From the NCBI RefSeq assembly GCF_000224145.3, contig NW_004190481.2, forward strand, positions 84,892-148,891: a stretch of 64,000 bases of DNA, given 5' to 3'. A program made the translations under genes and the position numbers. The DNA comes from Ciona intestinalis (Eukaryota > Chordata > Ascidiacea > Phlebobranchia > Cionidae). Under the pieces are notes generated by a model. The model saw nothing but the letters and a program-made list of their open reading frames with translations. It was not told the DNA's origin and made no database searches. Shown piece by piece: positions 63,413 to 64,000 of the stretch (positions within the stretch are counted from its first letter, which is position 1; the number at the start of each line of letters is the position of its first letter).

Positions 63413-63800
63413 ATGGTAGGGTGGAGGGGAGATGGGACACTTTTTCGTTATATTGTCTCATTCCATTTGGGAATAAACAAAAAAAAACTATACTCACGAC
63501 TTCCATAGATCTTTGTTAATTGTTTAAAACACGATCAGGATATTTGGATTTTATGTGCTGAAAGTGTCTCATCTTTCCCCACTATGCTATATTATCAATA
63601 TTTTTTGCTGTATAGTAGGATGGGGGGAGATGAGACACCATTCTATTTATTCGTTTCATTTGGTAGTAAATAAAGAACATTCAAAGAATTTTAAAACCGT
63701 ATCCTCACGACTCCCATTGTCCGTTGTTAATTATTAAAACACCATTAAAATATTTGGTATTATGCACAAAAAGTGTTCCATCTTACCCCACAATACTTTA
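63413..63800 (-). mobile_element. Two family M MITEs
   Basis: Copies at 63413-63590 and 63610-63800, both minus. Confidence 0.8.
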
Positions 63801-64000
63801 TGTTACGACAATACCAGTGCAACAATATTGGTTCGTCTGCTTTTGTAATAATTGTAAAGTTAACTACATAATCACATGGGGCCAAATACGGCCCATGCAA
63901 AATGCCTATGAGCTCTTTGCTGTTAAATAGCACCTTTGTAGCCGTTAATTGCAACGTTTGCGCCGAAACAGTTGGTTCACATTTACGTTTGATGTTTCTG

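Larger units (their letters stand above)
62801..64000. other. Right-hand non-coding region with repeats
   Basis: No exon supported. It holds family M MITEs (62801-62990, 63413-63590, 63610-63800), a family T fragment (63290-63365) and a hairpin at 63077-63122. The remainder is unique AT-rich DNA. Confidence 0.55.

Overview
The window is AT-rich, intron-rich animal DNA. All gene models come from splice-site and reading-frame reading of the sequence; no search was run. The best guess for the organism is a solitary tunicate of the Ciona type. The reasons are compact multi-exon genes, a complete chordate-style laminin beta gene, a very dense set of short repeats (a tRNA-derived SINE and a TA-flanked MITE that resemble families I recall from Ciona), and a run of small secreted immune-type genes. 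The species call is inference.

Layout. Positions 1-14,750 (minus): a secreted protein of tandem CUB modules. There is a signal-peptide exon and six modules, each made of two exons, and the gene runs off the left edge. Positions 15,900-17,080 (minus): a complete small gene for a 64-residue secreted peptide with an arginine-rich core and an acidic tail, which looks like an antimicrobial-peptide precursor. Positions 17.1-21.3 kb: no gene, stacked repeats and a large inverted repeat. Positions 21,313-22,222 (plus): 5' part of a two-domain lectin gene, cut by a 500-N gap. Positions 23,015-27,670 (minus): a secreted protein with Ly6/uPAR (LU), Sushi and VWA domains, cut by the same gap. Positions 29,389-32,363 (minus): a complete paralogue of the two-domain lectin. 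Positions 34,847-62,092 (minus): a complete laminin beta gene (LN, LE repeats, LF, LE repeats, coiled coil with beta-knob). Summing its 34 exons gives 5,313 nt, or 1,770 codons plus stop, with every exon phase agreeing. Positions 62.1-64 kb: the laminin upstream region and repeats.

How it fits together. All six genes encode secreted or extracellular-matrix proteins. The left half (CUB, cationic peptide, two lectins, LU-Sushi-VWA) looks like an extracellular recognition or innate-defence neighbourhood. The laminin is a basement-membrane structural gene and is probably only a neighbour.

Three dispersed repeat families fill most non-coding space. Family M is a MITE of about 190-200 bp with inverted ends like GGTGGGGGAAGATGGGACAC. 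Family S is a tRNA-derived SINE of about 320 bp with A-box and B-box motifs. Family T is a repeat of about 230-300 bp with an AAATAAAGTTATT 3' end. There are also several minisatellites, a 260-bp near-perfect palindrome, and hAT-like short elements. The window has four N gaps. The most notable items are the cationic peptide gene, the H-type-like plus C-type lectin pair, the 2-cysteine CUB array, two in-frame microexons in the laminin N-terminal region, and a mucin-like exon with its own stop codon inside a laminin intron.
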